The position numbers were made by a program, and so were the translations under genes. The notes under the pieces are model-generated. The model had not been told where the DNA came from. It searched no databases and was given only the letters and a program-made list of their open reading frames with translations. Below are positions 1 to 8,607 of a stretch of DNA of 64,000 nt, one piece after another. The first letter of the stretch is position 1, and each line of letters opens with the position of its first letter. The stretch spans positions 3,100,001 to 3,164,000 of the forward strand of contig NZ_LT607752.1 in NCBI RefSeq assembly GCF_900090265.1. Direction: 5' to 3'. The DNA comes from Micromonospora rifamycinica (GTDB taxonomy: Bacteria > Actinomycetota > Actinomycetes > Mycobacteriales > Micromonosporaceae).

Positions 1-969
1 ACGCGGACGACGACGGCTCTCGTACGCCACCAGGGCCGCCTCGACGCCACCGGCGGCCCGGAGCGACTCGGCGAGCACCACCGCGTCCTCCAGCGCCATC
101 GCGATCCCCTGGGACAGCGTCGGCGCGGTGGCGTGCGCGGCGTCGCCGACCAGCAGCACCCGGCCCCGGTGCCAGCGACCCAGCTCGACCTCGTCGGTGA
201 GCCCGACCTGCACGTCGTGCCAGGCGGTCAGCACCGCCGGGACCGGTCCCCCGTAGCCGCCGAAGAGTTCACGCAGCCGGGCGACCGGGTCGGCCGGAGC
301 GACGGTGCCGGCCTCGTCGGCGTAGCAGTAGAGCCGCCCGGCCCCGAGCGGCACCACCAGGAAGCCGGCCCGCCGCCCGAGCAGCGCCGTCCAGTCCGCG
401 ACGTCCGGGCCGTCGCGCACCACCCCCCGGTAGACCACCTGGCCGGCGGCCCGGGGCGGGCCGCCGAGCCCGGCCAGGGCGCGGACCGCGGAGCGGGGCC
501 CGTCGGCGCCGATCACCAGGTCGTACTCGCCGCCGGTGCCGTCGGTGAAGGTCACCGCGACCCCGGTCGGCAGCAGTTCGACGGTGTTCACCTCGGCGCC
601 GTGCCGGACCGCGCCGCCCGCGCCGCTGAGCAGCACCTGGTAGAGGTCGCGGCGGGGCAGTGCCCGGCACTCGCCCACCCCGGCCCAGAGCGCGTCGAGG
701 TCCACCTCGCAGAGCGGGTCGCCGGCGGCGTCGAGGAAGCGCTGGCGGCGGATCACCTGCCCGAGTGGTCGGACCGGGCCGTCGAGGTCCAGGCCACGCA
801 ACGCACGGGCGGCGTTGCCGGGCAGGTAGAGACCGGTGTCGGTCAGCTCGTTCGGAGGTAGTTTCTCGGTCACGTCCGGCCGGAAGCCCGCCAACCGCAG
901 GGCCCGGGCGACGGCCAGACCGGCGATGCCCGCACCGACGACGAGGATGCGCAGGGGAGAGCCACCCAT
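1..969 (-). CDS. FAD-dependent monooxygenase (3' end outside window)
   Basis: Flavoprotein hydroxylase of the group A (PHBH-like) class, which uses NAD(P)H and FAD to hydroxylate a small, often aromatic, substrate. Only the first 323 residues are visible; the C-terminus lies beyond the left edge. All three signatures are present: the dinucleotide-binding GAGIAGL at residues 12-18, the DG motif GADGPRS at 154-160, and the FAD-ribose GD motif GDAAHATAP at 275-283. The ATG at 969 is preceded by GGAGG ten bases upstream. It diverges from an IclR regulator, which suggests the regulator controls it in response to its substrate. The substrate cannot be named from sequence. Confidence 0.88.
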   Translation of the reverse strand, partial: MGGSPLRILVVGAGIAGLAVARALRLAGFRPDVTEKLPPNELTDTGLYLPGNAARALRGLDLDGPVRPLGQVIRRQRFLDAAGDPLCEVDLDALWAGVGECRALPRRDLYQVLLSGAGGAVRHGAEVNTVELLPTGVAVTFTDGTGGEYDLVIGADGPRSAVRALAGLGGPPRAAGQVVYRGVVRDGPDVADWTALLGRRAGFLVVPLGAGRLYCYADEAGTVAPADPVARLRELFGGYGGPVPAVLTAWHDVQVGLTDEVELGRWHRGRVLLVGDAAHATAPTLSQGIAMALEDAVVLAESLRAAGGVEAALVAYESRRRPR

Positions 970-1154
970 GGTGGTGTACGCCTCCGGAGGGGATCGGTAC
1001 GCGGTGAAGGCAAGACACTACTCCGCGCGATCGGAGCACACCAGAGGCGTTGATCCTGACCTCCGGCGCAGCCGGAACGAACCAGAAACTCGTCCAGGCG
1101 GTGGAACGTCGTTCGAGGGAGGTGCACTCCTGGGCCGGACGCCGTGCGTCTCAC

Positions 1155-1160
1155 TACAGT
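1155..1160 (+). promoter_or_regulatory. -10 box of a leaderless promoter for the IclR gene
   Basis: TACAGT is followed by six bases and then the GTG start at 1167. This spacing puts the transcription start on or next to the start codon. No Shine-Dalgarno sequence lies before the GTG. Confidence 0.55.
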
Positions 1161-1166
1161 GACGCC

Positions 1167-1946
1167 GTGACGACGGACGAGTCGTACCGGTCGGTCAAGT
1201 CGGCAGGGCGGGCGCTGGACGTGCTGGAGGCGCTGGCCGCCCCGCAGGGGCCCCGGTCGCCGGTGGAGCTGAGCCGGGCGCTGGGCATTCCCAAGAGCAG
1301 CCTGCACGCCATCCTGCGGACCCTGCTGGACCGCGACTGGGTGGCCGTCGACCCGACCGGGACCAGGTTCTCCGTGGGGCTGCGGGCGCTAGAGGTCGGT
1401 GCGGCGTTCCTCGTCGGTGCGGACGCCGCCGCCCTGTACGACGTCACCCTGGACCGGCTGGCCGAGCACTCCGGCGAGACGGTCCAGCTCTACCGCCTCG
1501 ACCGCGGTGCGGTGGTGCTGCTGGCCAGGCGGGACTCGGCGCACATCGTCCGGCCGGTCTGCGCGGTGGGGCGGCGGCTGCCCGCGCACGCCACCGCGGC
1601 CGGCAAGGCGCTGCTCGCCGCCCGGACCGACGAGGAGGTCGACCGGCTGCTCCAGTGGCCGCTGCCGGCGGCCACCGGCCGGACGGTCACCACCCCGGAG
1701 GCGCTGCGCGCCGAGCTGGCCGCCGTGCGGCGGCGGGGTTGGGCCGAGGAGTGGGAGGAGTGCAGCCCGGGACTGGCGGCGGTGGCCGTGGCGGTGGCGC
1801 TGCGGGAACCGGCGGTGGACGCGATCGCGGTGGCCGCCCCGGTGGCCCGGCTGGGGCCGGAGGTGCGGACCAGGCTGGCGGCGGTGCTGCGGGAGGCGGC
1901 TACCCAGGCCCGCACGGCCCGCGCCCTACTGTCGCTCAACCCGTAG
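1167..1946 (+). CDS. IclR-family transcriptional regulator
   Basis: A 259-residue one-component regulator. The N-terminal winged helix-turn-helix runs from about residue 5 to 65 ([13 protein letters not shown], then [12 protein letters not shown] as recognition region). The rest is the GAF-like IclR effector domain, including the typical [14 protein letters not shown] stretch and the C-terminal [10 protein letters not shown]. Longer in-frame starts exist upstream, but the GTG at 1167 fits the usual family N-terminus and sits six bases after a TACAGT box, so a leaderless start is preferred. It is divergent from the FAD monooxygenase and probably regulates it; the ligand is unknown. Confidence 0.88.
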   Translation: MTTDESYRSVKSAGRALDVLEALAAPQGPRSPVELSRALGIPKSSLHAILRTLLDRDWVAVDPTGTRFSVGLRALEVGAAFLVGADAAALYDVTLDRLAEHSGETVQLYRLDRGAVVLLARRDSAHIVRPVCAVGRRLPAHATAAGKALLAARTDEEVDRLLQWPLPAATGRTVTTPEALRAELAAVRRRGWAEEWEECSPGLAAVAVAVALREPAVDAIAVAAPVARLGPEVRTRLAAVLREAATQARTARALLSLNP

Positions 1947-2037
1947 AACGCGGTTCACGTACATGGATGCGATCGGCTGTTAACTTAACCGGTTCAGTTG
2001 CGCCACAGTTTCAAGTGTGTAAATGTGACAAGGACCA

Positions 2038-2051
2038 TGGGAGCGCTCCCG
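2038..2051. promoter_or_regulatory. CebR-type operator
   Basis: TGGGAGCGCTCCCG matches 13 of 14 positions of the known CebR/CelR box TGGGAGCGCTCCCA. It lies 51 bases before the start of the GH12 cellulase, so cellobiose-released repression by a LacI-family regulator is likely. The regulator gene is not in this window. Confidence 0.8.
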
Positions 2052-2101
2052 GTCACACCCGAGTCAGGTCCGGCGCCCCCGCGCCGCAGCCAAGGAGCAT
2101 C

Positions 2102-3229
2102 ATGAAGCGTCCATTGCGGGCACTCGCCGCCGCCGGCCTCCTGGCCGTCGGTTCGATCGTCGCCGTCGCCTTCGGCGGCACCGCCTCCGCCGACACCCAG
2201 ATCTGCGAGCAGTACGGCTCGACCGTCATCGGCGGCAGGTACGTGGTCCAGAACAACCGCTGGGGCACCACCGCCCAGCAGTGCATCAACGTCACCGGCA
2301 GCGGCTTCAGCATCACCAGCCAGCAGGGCTCCGCACCGACCAACGGCGCACCGGTGTCGTACCCGTCGATCTTCGTCGGTTGCCACTACACCAACTGCTC
2401 GCCGGGCACCAACCTGCCGGCCCAGGTGAAGTCGATCAGCAGCGCCCCGGGCAGCATCTCCTTCAACTACGTCGGTGGCGCGATCTACGACGCCGCCTAC
2501 GACATCTGGCTCGACCCGTCGCCCAAGCGGGACGGCGTCAACGCGATGGAGATCATGATCTGGTTCAACCGGCAGGGCAGCATCCAGCCGATCGGCTCGC
2601 CGGTGGGCAACACGAACATCGCGGGCCGCAGCTGGGAGGTGTGGCGCGGCAACAACGGCGGCAACAACGTCATCTCGTACGTCGCACCCTCGGCCATCCA
2701 GGGCATGAGCTTCAACGTGCTGGACTTCATCGCCGACACCCGTAACCGCGGGGCGATCACCAACGACTGGTACCTGACCAGCATCCAGGCCGGCTTCGAG
2801 CCGTGGCAGGGCGGCGCCGGGCTGGCCGTCACCAACTTCTCCCAGACCGTCAACACCGGCGGCACCCCGCCGCCCACCACCGCCCCGCCGACCACGCCCC
2901 CGCCCACCGGCGGCGGCTGCGCGGTGAAGTACACGTCGAACTCGTGGAACAACGGCTTCACCGCCGACGTGACGGTCACCAACCGGGGTTCGGGCACCAT
3001 CAACGGCTGGACCCTGACCTACAACCTGCCCAGCGGGCAGCAGGTCACCAGCTCCTGGAACGCCAGTGTCACCCAGAGCGGGTCCGCGGTGACCGCCCGC
3101 AACGCCGCCCACAACGGCACCCTCTCCCCCGGCGGCAGCGCGACCTTCGGCTACCAGGGCAGCCTGAACGGCACGTACTCCGCGCCGACCAGCTTCTCCC
3201 TCAACGGCGTGGCCTGCGCCCGCGCCTGA
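2102..3229 (+). CDS. Secreted GH12 endoglucanase with CBM2
   Basis: Secreted endo-beta-1,4-glucanase of 375 residues. A Sec signal peptide covers about residues 1-31 (basic MKRPLR, hydrophobic core, TASA cleavage region). The GH12 domain follows, with the expected nucleophile Glu in NAMEIMIW and the acid/base Glu in AGFEPW. A Pro/Thr linker leads to a C-terminal family 2 cellulose-binding module starting near [10 protein letters not shown], with the surface Trp residues of that family and two Cys that would bridge its ends. AAGGAG lies five bases before the ATG. The upstream CebR-type box implies induction by cello-oligosaccharides. Family assignment is firm; exact substrate range is inferred. 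Confidence 0.93.
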   Translation: MKRPLRALAAAGLLAVGSIVAVAFGGTASADTQICEQYGSTVIGGRYVVQNNRWGTTAQQCINVTGSGFSITSQQGSAPTNGAPVSYPSIFVGCHYTNCSPGTNLPAQVKSISSAPGSISFNYVGGAIYDAAYDIWLDPSPKRDGVNAMEIMIWFNRQGSIQPIGSPVGNTNIAGRSWEVWRGNNGGNNVISYVAPSAIQGMSFNVLDFIADTRNRGAITNDWYLTSIQAGFEPWQGGAGLAVTNFSQTVNTGGTPPPTTAPPTTPPPTGGGCAVKYTSNSWNNGFTADVTVTNRGSGTINGWTLTYNLPSGQQVTSSWNASVTQSGSAVTARNAAHNGTLSPGGSATFGYQGSLNGTYSAPTSFSLNGVACARA

Positions 3230-3249
3230 GACCCACCACCCACCACCAC

Positions 3250-3283
3250 GCGGGGGGCGTGACCGACAGGTCACGCCCCCCGC
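3250..3283. terminator. Bidirectional hairpin terminator
   Basis: A 14-bp perfect inverted repeat (arms 3250-3263 and 3270-3283, six-base loop) sits between the convergent cellulase and aldo/keto reductase genes. There is no long T tract, which is usual for high-GC actinomycetes. Confidence 0.8.
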
Positions 3284-3309
3284 ACCCCGTCCCGACATCC
3301 CCGCTGCGG

Positions 3310-4092
3310 TCAGCCGCCCAGGGCGTCGATGTCGCGCAGCTCCTCGGCGGTCAGCGAGAAGTTCCAGATGTCGGCGTTGGCGCGGATCCGTTCCGGGGTG
3401 ACCGACTTGGGGATCACCACGATCTCGTGGTCGACGTGCCACCGGAGCACCACCTGTGCCGGGGACACGTCGTGCGCGGCGGCGATCCGGGTCAGCACCG
3501 GGTCGTCCAGGTCGCTGGCCTTGAACGGGCTGTAGCCCTCCAGCACGATCCCCCGGTCCCGGTGCTCGGTGTGCCGCCGCCGGTCGTACAGCGACGGGCT
3601 CCACCTGATCTGGTTGACCGCCGGAGTCTCCCCGGTCGCCTGGATCAGCTCGTCGAGCTGGCCGGTGGCGTAGTTGCTCACCCCCACCGCCCGGGTGAGG
3701 TTCTCGTCCCGGGCGGCCAGCAGCTCACGCCAGACCGGGATGCTGTCCGACGGCGACGACGGCGGCCAGTGGATCAGCCAGAGGTCGACGTGGTCGGTGC
3801 CCAGCGCCCGCAGGCTCGCCTCGATCGTCTCCCGTTCCCGGCCGACCCGGTCGGGCGGCAGCTTGGTGGTGACGAAGACGTCCTCCCGGCGCAGCCCGCT
3901 GTCCCTGACCGCCCGGCCCACCTCCTCCTCGTTGCCGTACATGGTGGCGGTGTCGAGGTGCCGGTAACCGGCGGCCAGGGCGGCCAGCACGGCGTCGTAC
4001 CCGGCCCGGCCGGTCGCCTGCCAGGTGCCGAACCCGAGCAGCGGCATGCGTACGTCGCCGGGGAGACCGACGGTGGGTTGGTCGAGGTCCAT
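3310..4092 (-). CDS. Aldo/keto reductase (first of two)
   Basis: NADPH-dependent oxidoreductase of 260 residues with the aldo/keto reductase TIM-barrel signatures: LGFGTW, the catalytic Asp and Tyr in YRHLDTATMYGNE, the catalytic Lys in VTTKL, the His in LIHWP, and the C-terminal NADPH-binding IPKSVTPERI. It is related to the 2,5-diketo-D-gluconate reductase branch; the real substrate is unknown. The ATG at 4092 is preceded, seven bases away, by TAGAAC, a weak leaderless -10 match. Alternative in-frame starts lie at 4125 and further upstream. A paralogue is found at 29866-30717. Confidence 0.9.
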   Translation of the reverse strand: MDLDQPTVGLPGDVRMPLLGFGTWQATGRAGYDAVLAALAAGYRHLDTATMYGNEEEVGRAVRDSGLRREDVFVTTKLPPDRVGRERETIEASLRALGTDHVDLWLIHWPPSSPSDSIPVWRELLAARDENLTRAVGVSNYATGQLDELIQATGETPAVNQIRWSPSLYDRRRHTEHRDRGIVLEGYSPFKASDLDDPVLTRIAAAHDVSPAQVVLRWHVDHEIVVIPKSVTPERIRANADIWNFSLTAEELRDIDALGG

Positions 4093-4207
4093 GCCGACCG
4101 TTCTACCCGTGATCGGACCGGACATGCCGGGCGAGCGGCGAACCCGGGCCGATTGCCGGAGAATGCCGGTGTGCCGAGCATCGACCGGTCCGACGTCGAG
4201 GAGCATC

Positions 4208-5395
4208 GTGTACCTGACCCACCTGGAGTGCCCCCGCTGCGACCGGGAACACGACGCGGGCCGGCTCACCAACCTGTGTGACTGCGGTTCACCGCTGCTG
4301 GCCCGCTACGACCTGACCGCGGTGGCCGCCGCGGTGACCCCCGAGCGGTTCGGGCTGCGCCCGGCCGACCTGTGGCGCTACCGGGAGCTGCTGCCGGTCG
4401 CCGACGAGCGGCACGTCACCACGTTGGGCGAGGGGTGGACGCCGCTGTGGCGGGCGTCGGCGTACGGCCGGGAGATCGGCGTCGGAGACCTGATCGTCAA
4501 GGACGAGGGGCTGACCCCCACCGGGTCGTTCAAGGCGCGGGGGGCGGCCGTCGGGGTGAGCCGGGCGCGGGAGCTGGGGGTCCGGCGGATCGCCATGCCG
4601 ACCAACGGCAACGCCGGAGCCGCCTGGGCGACGTACGCGACCCGGGCCGGCCTGGCCTCGACCATTGCGATGCCGGTGGACGCCCCGACCATCTGCCGCC
4701 GGGAGTGCGTGGCCGCCGGGGCCGACCTGCACCTGGTGGACGGGTTGATCGGCGACGCCGGGCGCTGGGTGGCCGAGCTGGTCGCCGGCTCGGACGGCAC
4801 GGTCTTCGACGCCGGCACGCTGCGCGAGCCGTACCGGCTGGAGGGCAAGAAGACGATGGGGTACGAGATCGTCGAGCAGCTCGGCTGGCAGGTGCCCGAC
4901 GTGATCATCTATCCGACCGGTGGCGGGGTCGGCCTGATCGGCATCCACAAGGCGATGCACGAGCTGCGGACGCTGGGCTGGGTGGGCGACAAGCTGCCCC
5001 GGCTGGTGGCCGTGCAGTCCACCGGCTGCGCGCCGGTCGTCCGGGCGTTCGCCGCCGGTGAGGACCGGGTCCGGCCGTGGGTCGACGCGCACACGGTGGC
5101 GTTCGGGATCACCGTGCCGGCCCCGCTGGGCGACGAGCTGATCCTGACCGCGCTGCGGGAGAGCAGCGGGACGGCGCTCGCCGTCGACGACGCGGAGATC
5201 CTGGCCGACCTGCGGGACTTCGCCGCCCGGGAGGGGTTGCTGCTCTGCCCGGAGGGGGCGGCCTGCCTGACCGCCGCCCGGCACCTGCGGGCCGGTGGCT
5301 GGATCCGGGCCGGCGAGCGGGTGGTGGTGCTGAACACCGGGTCGGGGCTGAAGTACCCGGAGACGGTGGACGTCTCCGGCGTGCCGGTGGGGTGA
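4208..5395 (+). CDS. thrC: Threonine synthase
   Basis: PLP-dependent enzyme converting O-phosphohomoserine to threonine, 395 residues, a normal length. An N-terminal zinc-ribbon-like pair (ECPRC and CDC) is seen, then the PLP lysine in TGSFKARG, the GNAGAAWA stretch that binds the substrate, and the glycine-rich phosphate cradle TGGGVGLIG. The GTG at 4208 is chosen because GAGGAG precedes it by four bases; an in-frame ATG at 4163 would add 15 residues. It stands alone, without hom or thrB. Some actinomycete threonine synthase-like lyases share this architecture, so its role in biosynthesis is likely but not proven. Confidence 0.85.
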   Translation: MYLTHLECPRCDREHDAGRLTNLCDCGSPLLARYDLTAVAAAVTPERFGLRPADLWRYRELLPVADERHVTTLGEGWTPLWRASAYGREIGVGDLIVKDEGLTPTGSFKARGAAVGVSRARELGVRRIAMPTNGNAGAAWATYATRAGLASTIAMPVDAPTICRRECVAAGADLHLVDGLIGDAGRWVAELVAGSDGTVFDAGTLREPYRLEGKKTMGYEIVEQLGWQVPDVIIYPTGGGVGLIGIHKAMHELRTLGWVGDKLPRLVAVQSTGCAPVVRAFAAGEDRVRPWVDAHTVAFGITVPAPLGDELILTALRESSGTALAVDDAEILADLRDFAAREGLLLCPEGAACLTAARHLRAGGWIRAGERVVVLNTGSGLKYPETVDVSGVPVG

Positions 5396-5450
5396 CGCCC
5401 GACCCCCTGCGGACGGGACGCATCCCCGACGGTTGGGTCCGGGGCAGGAG

Positions 5451-5486
5451 GACCCCCGCCCACGCGCGGGGCGTGGGACGGGGGTC
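5451..5486. terminator. Hairpin terminator between convergent genes
   Basis: An inverted repeat of two stacked segments (8 bp and 7 bp, one mismatch between them, five-base loop) lies between thrC and the cupin gene and could serve both. Confidence 0.7.
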
Positions 5487-5521
5487 GGCCCCGGGACCGG
5501 CGTGCCCGCCGACGGTGGGGT

Positions 5522-5914
5522 TCAGGAGGTCGGCGGTTCGTCCCGGCCGGCGGCCTCCGCCGCGTCGGCCTCCTCCTTGGTCCGGTGCACCGCCTGGTCG
5601 GCGTGCTCCGGCGGGCCGTAGACGGTGTAGAGGACCAGCGGGTTGGGGCCGGTGTTGACGAAGTTGTGCTTCGTCCCCGCCGGCACCACCACCAGGTCGC
5701 CCTGGGCGACCGCCCGGGTCTCCCCGCCGACCCGGGCCTCACCGGTGCCGCTGACGAAGGTCAGGATCTGGTCGATCCCGTCGTGGACCTCCTCGCCGAT
5801 CTCACCACCGGCCGGGATCGTCATGATCACCAATTGGGTCTGCTCGCCGGTCCAGAGCACCCGGCGGAAGTCCGGGCTCTTCTCGGCGACCGTCGCGATC
5901 GTGAAATGTTCCAT
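5522..5914 (-). CDS. Cupin-domain protein
   Basis: A 130-residue single-domain cupin. The two conserved motifs are present in altered form: GGEIGEEVHDGIDQI (motif 1, metal-ligand His and Glu) and VPAGTKHNFVN (motif 2, His). Such proteins bind a metal in a small beta-barrel and act as isomerases, dioxygenases or sensors; nothing here identifies the reaction. The C-terminal 20 residues are charged and probably disordered. The ATG at 5914 is preferred to the GTG at 6019 because the extra 35 residues have no domain character. Confidence 0.82.
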   Translation of the reverse strand: MEHFTIATVAEKSPDFRRVLWTGEQTQLVIMTIPAGGEIGEEVHDGIDQILTFVSGTGEARVGGETRAVAQGDLVVVPAGTKHNFVNTGPNPLVLYTVYGPPEHADQAVHRTKEEADAAEAAGRDEPPTS

Positions 5915-6176
5915 GTCCCGCTCATACCCGTAACGGCAGCGGATCACGCCGGGTCGTGCGGATGGTGGAATTCCCCACCCCGCGGGGGTTTGCAGGTCGC
6001 CGAAACGGGCAACGAGCACTCCGGGCCGGCGCGGCGACGCACCGGTCGAACCAGGTCCCCGCTGGCGTACCGCCGAATGGCTGCGGTGGTGGGAGACGGT
6101 CGGAGCGCGGCGACGGACGGCCGATGGTCGTGCGGCGCCGTGCGCCCGTCTCCGGGGTCGGACCGTTGCCCGGGAC

Positions 6177-6182
6177 TACCCT
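6177..6182 (+). promoter_or_regulatory. -10 box of a leaderless promoter for the OmpR regulator
   Basis: TACCCT followed by six bases and the GTG start at 6189. No ribosome-binding site is visible. Confidence 0.55.
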
Positions 6183-6188
6183 GCGGGG

Positions 6189-6914
6189 GTGGCCCGCCTG
6201 CTGCTCGTCGAGGACGACCTGACCATCCGCACCCCGCTGGTCCGGGCGCTGCGTGAGCGGGGGCACGCGGTGGCGGCCGCGTCGACCGCCATGGAGGGGT
6301 TGCGGCACACCCTCGACGAACGACCCGACCTCGTCGTGCTCGACCTCGGGCTGCCCGACCTGGACGGCGGTGAACTGCTGCGGATGCTGCGCGCGGTCAG
6401 CGCGGTCCCGGTGATCGTGGCCACCGCCCGCGACGACGAGCGGGAGATCGTCCGGCTGCTCGACGCCGGGGCCGACGACTACGTGGTCAAGCCGTTCACC
6501 GCCGCCCAGCTCGACGCCCGGGTCCGGGCGGTGCTGCGTCGGGGCGGACCCGACCGGCCCGACGACGACCCGGTGCTGGTGGTCGGCGGGCTGCGGATCG
6601 ACCCGCGCGCCCGGCAGGTCGCCCTGGACGACGTACCGGTGGAGCTGACCCCGCGCGAGTTCGACCTGCTGCACCACCTCGCCACCCGGCCCGGCGCGGT
6701 GGTGACCAAGCGGGAGCTGCTCACCGAGGTCTGGCGGATCCCCTACGGCGGGGCGGACAAGACCGTCGACGTGCACCTGTCCTGGCTGCGTCGCAAGCTC
6801 GGGGAGAGCGCCCAGCAACCCCGCTACCTGCACACCGTGCGCGGGGTCGGGGTACGGCTCGCCCCGCCCGGCGGCGACCACCCCGGGCCGGGCGACGACC
6901 CGGGCGACGACTGA
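6189..6914 (+). CDS. OmpR/PhoB-family response regulator (orphan)
   Basis: DNA-binding response regulator of 241 residues. The receiver domain (about 1-115) has the acidic pocket EDD, the phospho-acceptor Asp in LVVLDLGLPD, the Thr in VATARDD and the Lys in DDYVVKPF. The winged-helix output domain (about 130-228) ends with the conserved HTVRGVGVRL. The last 15 residues are Gly/Asp-rich. No histidine kinase gene is adjacent on either side, so the partner must lie elsewhere. Overall it resembles KdpE-like regulators, but no kdp genes are present. Confidence 0.9.
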   Translation: MARLLLVEDDLTIRTPLVRALRERGHAVAAASTAMEGLRHTLDERPDLVVLDLGLPDLDGGELLRMLRAVSAVPVIVATARDDEREIVRLLDAGADDYVVKPFTAAQLDARVRAVLRRGGPDRPDDDPVLVVGGLRIDPRARQVALDDVPVELTPREFDLLHHLATRPGAVVTKRELLTEVWRIPYGGADKTVDVHLSWLRRKLGESAQQPRYLHTVRGVGVRLAPPGGDHPGPGDDPGDD

Positions 6915-6958
6915 CCCGCGACCGGCCCGGCACCGGTGGGGTGCCGGGCCGACGGGGT

Positions 6959-7063
6959 CTCAGCGGACCGGGGTGCCGGGACGACAGGGGCTCAGCGGAC
7001 CGGGGTGCCGGGACGACAGGGGCTCAGCGGACCGGGGGTGCCGGACCGCCAGAGGCTCAGCGG
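6959..7063. repeat. Tandem repeat reiterating the 3' end of the expansin gene
   Basis: CTCAGCGGACCG recurs at 6959, 6991, 7023 and 7056, giving unit lengths of 32, 32 and 33 bases. The rightmost copy contains the stop codon of the expansin-like gene, so its final codons have been reiterated three times downstream of the gene. Confidence 0.8.
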
Positions 7064-8430
7064 ACCGCGCAGGTGAGCACCGTCGGCGGCTGGTTGTCAC
7101 CGGTGACGACCAGCCCCCAACTGGTCGTCGCGCCGGGGGCCAGGCTCCCGTTGTGGGCGGCGTTGGTCGCGGTGACCTGCCGACCGGACTGGCTGACCGT
7201 GGCGTTCCAGGACGAGGCGACCTGCTGCGTGCCGGCGAAGGTGAGCGCGTTGGTCCAGCCGGTCAGTGCCCCGGCCCCGACGTTCCGGACGGTCACCTCG
7301 GCCTGGAAGCCACCCGACCAGGAGCCGGTCACCCGGTAGCCGGCCGAGCAACCGGTCATCGGCGCGGGCGTCGGCGTACCGGTCGGCGTCGGGGTCGGCG
7401 TACCGGTCGGGGTCGCGGTCGGAGTCGGAGTCGGAGTCGGCGTGGGGGTCGCGGTCGGAGTCGGGGTGGGGGTGGGGGTGGGGCCGTCCGAGGTGGTGTA
7501 GTCGACCCGGGTGTACGCCGCCGAGCACGTCCCGCCGCAGGACGCGGGCAGGGCGAACCGGTAGACCCGACCGTTGTTGACCAGTGCGCCGGCCGCGTCG
7601 CGGACCCGGATCTGGAAGTCGGTGCCGCCTGAGGCGGTCGCCCCGATCACGTAGGACTGCCCCATGTCGCCGTTCATGGCGGCAGCGGTCCACACTCCAC
7701 CGGCCAGGTACTCCACCCCGTGGATGCCGTTGGCCAGGTGCGAGACGGCGATCGCCGGCCAGTAGCGCTGGGCACCCTTCATGAAGCCGATCCGGATGTC
7801 GCCGGAGTAGTTCGGCGCGGGCACGAACGACCAGGAGACGTGCCGGTTGTTCCAGTGGGTGGGGTTCATGTCGCCCACCGGTGTCCCGTTCCGGACGAAC
7901 CGGTTGAGCGAGGCGGTGGAGAGGTCCAGGTGGTAGGGATCGTCCCGGCACCAGGCGTTGCCGTCGCCGCAGCTGTCCGCCACCACCATGGTCAGCGTCG
8001 CCCCGTTGTAGGCGTCCGTGGTCCACCCGCCGTTGCGGCAGAACGGCTGGCCGGGCGCGCCGTCGTTGACGCCGGTGCAGTAGTCGCCGATCGTGACCCG
8101 GACGAAGCGACCACAGTTGAGGCCGTTGTTCCACAGCCCGATCTTCGCCGCCTGACTCGCCGGGATCGGCCGGATCGGGTACGACGAGTAGTCGCCGGGC
8201 AGGTCGTAGGCGTTGAGCGCGACGAAGTCCGGCGCGTCCAGCTCCGACTGGGGCAGTCCGCAGCCGCCGTACGGGGCGCCGAGGGCGTCGAAGTGGGTGG
8301 CGTTGCCGGTGACCGGGGTGGTCGGCTCGGGTACCGCGACGGCCCGGGCGGGCAGCGGAACGGCCAGCAGCAGCGCGGCGACGAGGGTCGACGCCGCGAA
8401 CGGGCGGGCGCGGTGACGCGACGATCTCAT
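7057..8430 (-). CDS. Secreted expansin-like protein with CBM2
   Basis: Probable non-hydrolytic cellulose-loosening protein, 457 residues. A signal peptide (residues 1 to about 31, ending ARAVA) leads into an expansin-like double-psi barrel whose core reads VVADSCGDGNAWC then HLDLS, with the Asp typical of these barrels. A beta-rich second domain follows (about 190-310), then a low-complexity Thr-Pro linker encoded by near-perfect repeats around 7360-7485, and a C-terminal CBM2 (CSAGYRVTGSWSGGF to the final Cys). GGAAGG lies nine bases before the ATG. With the GH12 enzyme it points to cellulose use. No enzymatic activity is assumed. Confidence 0.85.
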   Translation of the reverse strand: MRSSRHRARPFAASTLVAALLLAVPLPARAVAVPEPTTPVTGNATHFDALGAPYGGCGLPQSELDAPDFVALNAYDLPGDYSSYPIRPIPASQAAKIGLWNNGLNCGRFVRVTIGDYCTGVNDGAPGQPFCRNGGWTTDAYNGATLTMVVADSCGDGNAWCRDDPYHLDLSTASLNRFVRNGTPVGDMNPTHWNNRHVSWSFVPAPNYSGDIRIGFMKGAQRYWPAIAVSHLANGIHGVEYLAGGVWTAAAMNGDMGQSYVIGATASGGTDFQIRVRDAAGALVNNGRVYRFALPASCGGTCSAAYTRVDYTTSDGPTPTPTPTPTATPTPTPTPTPTATPTGTPTPTPTGTPTPAPMTGCSAGYRVTGSWSGGFQAEVTVRNVGAGALTGWTNALTFAGTQQVASSWNATVSQSGRQVTATNAAHNGSLAPGATTSWGLVVTGDNQPPTVLTCAVR

Positions 8431-8607
8431 GGGGGTACGCCTTCCAGGACAGCATGGGGGGACGTTGGTCTCGGATGCCCTTCCACGCCCGGCGTACCGC
8501 CCGTCCATGCCACCATCGGCACCCACCGCTGTCAATGCCCGACATGGACCCACCGCTGATTTCCGTTCACCTCTGTGCCGGTGGCGCTCGAATCGGTAAA
8601 TTGAGGT

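Noticed and set aside
1994..3604. 536-codon open frame on the minus strand across the cellulase
   Set aside because: It is antisense to a gene with clear domains and has the Arg/Gly/Pro-rich composition of a high-GC shadow frame.
7360..7485. Tandem repeats that could suggest a CRISPR or satellite
   Set aside because: They encode the Thr-Pro linker of the expansin-like protein and have no spacers.
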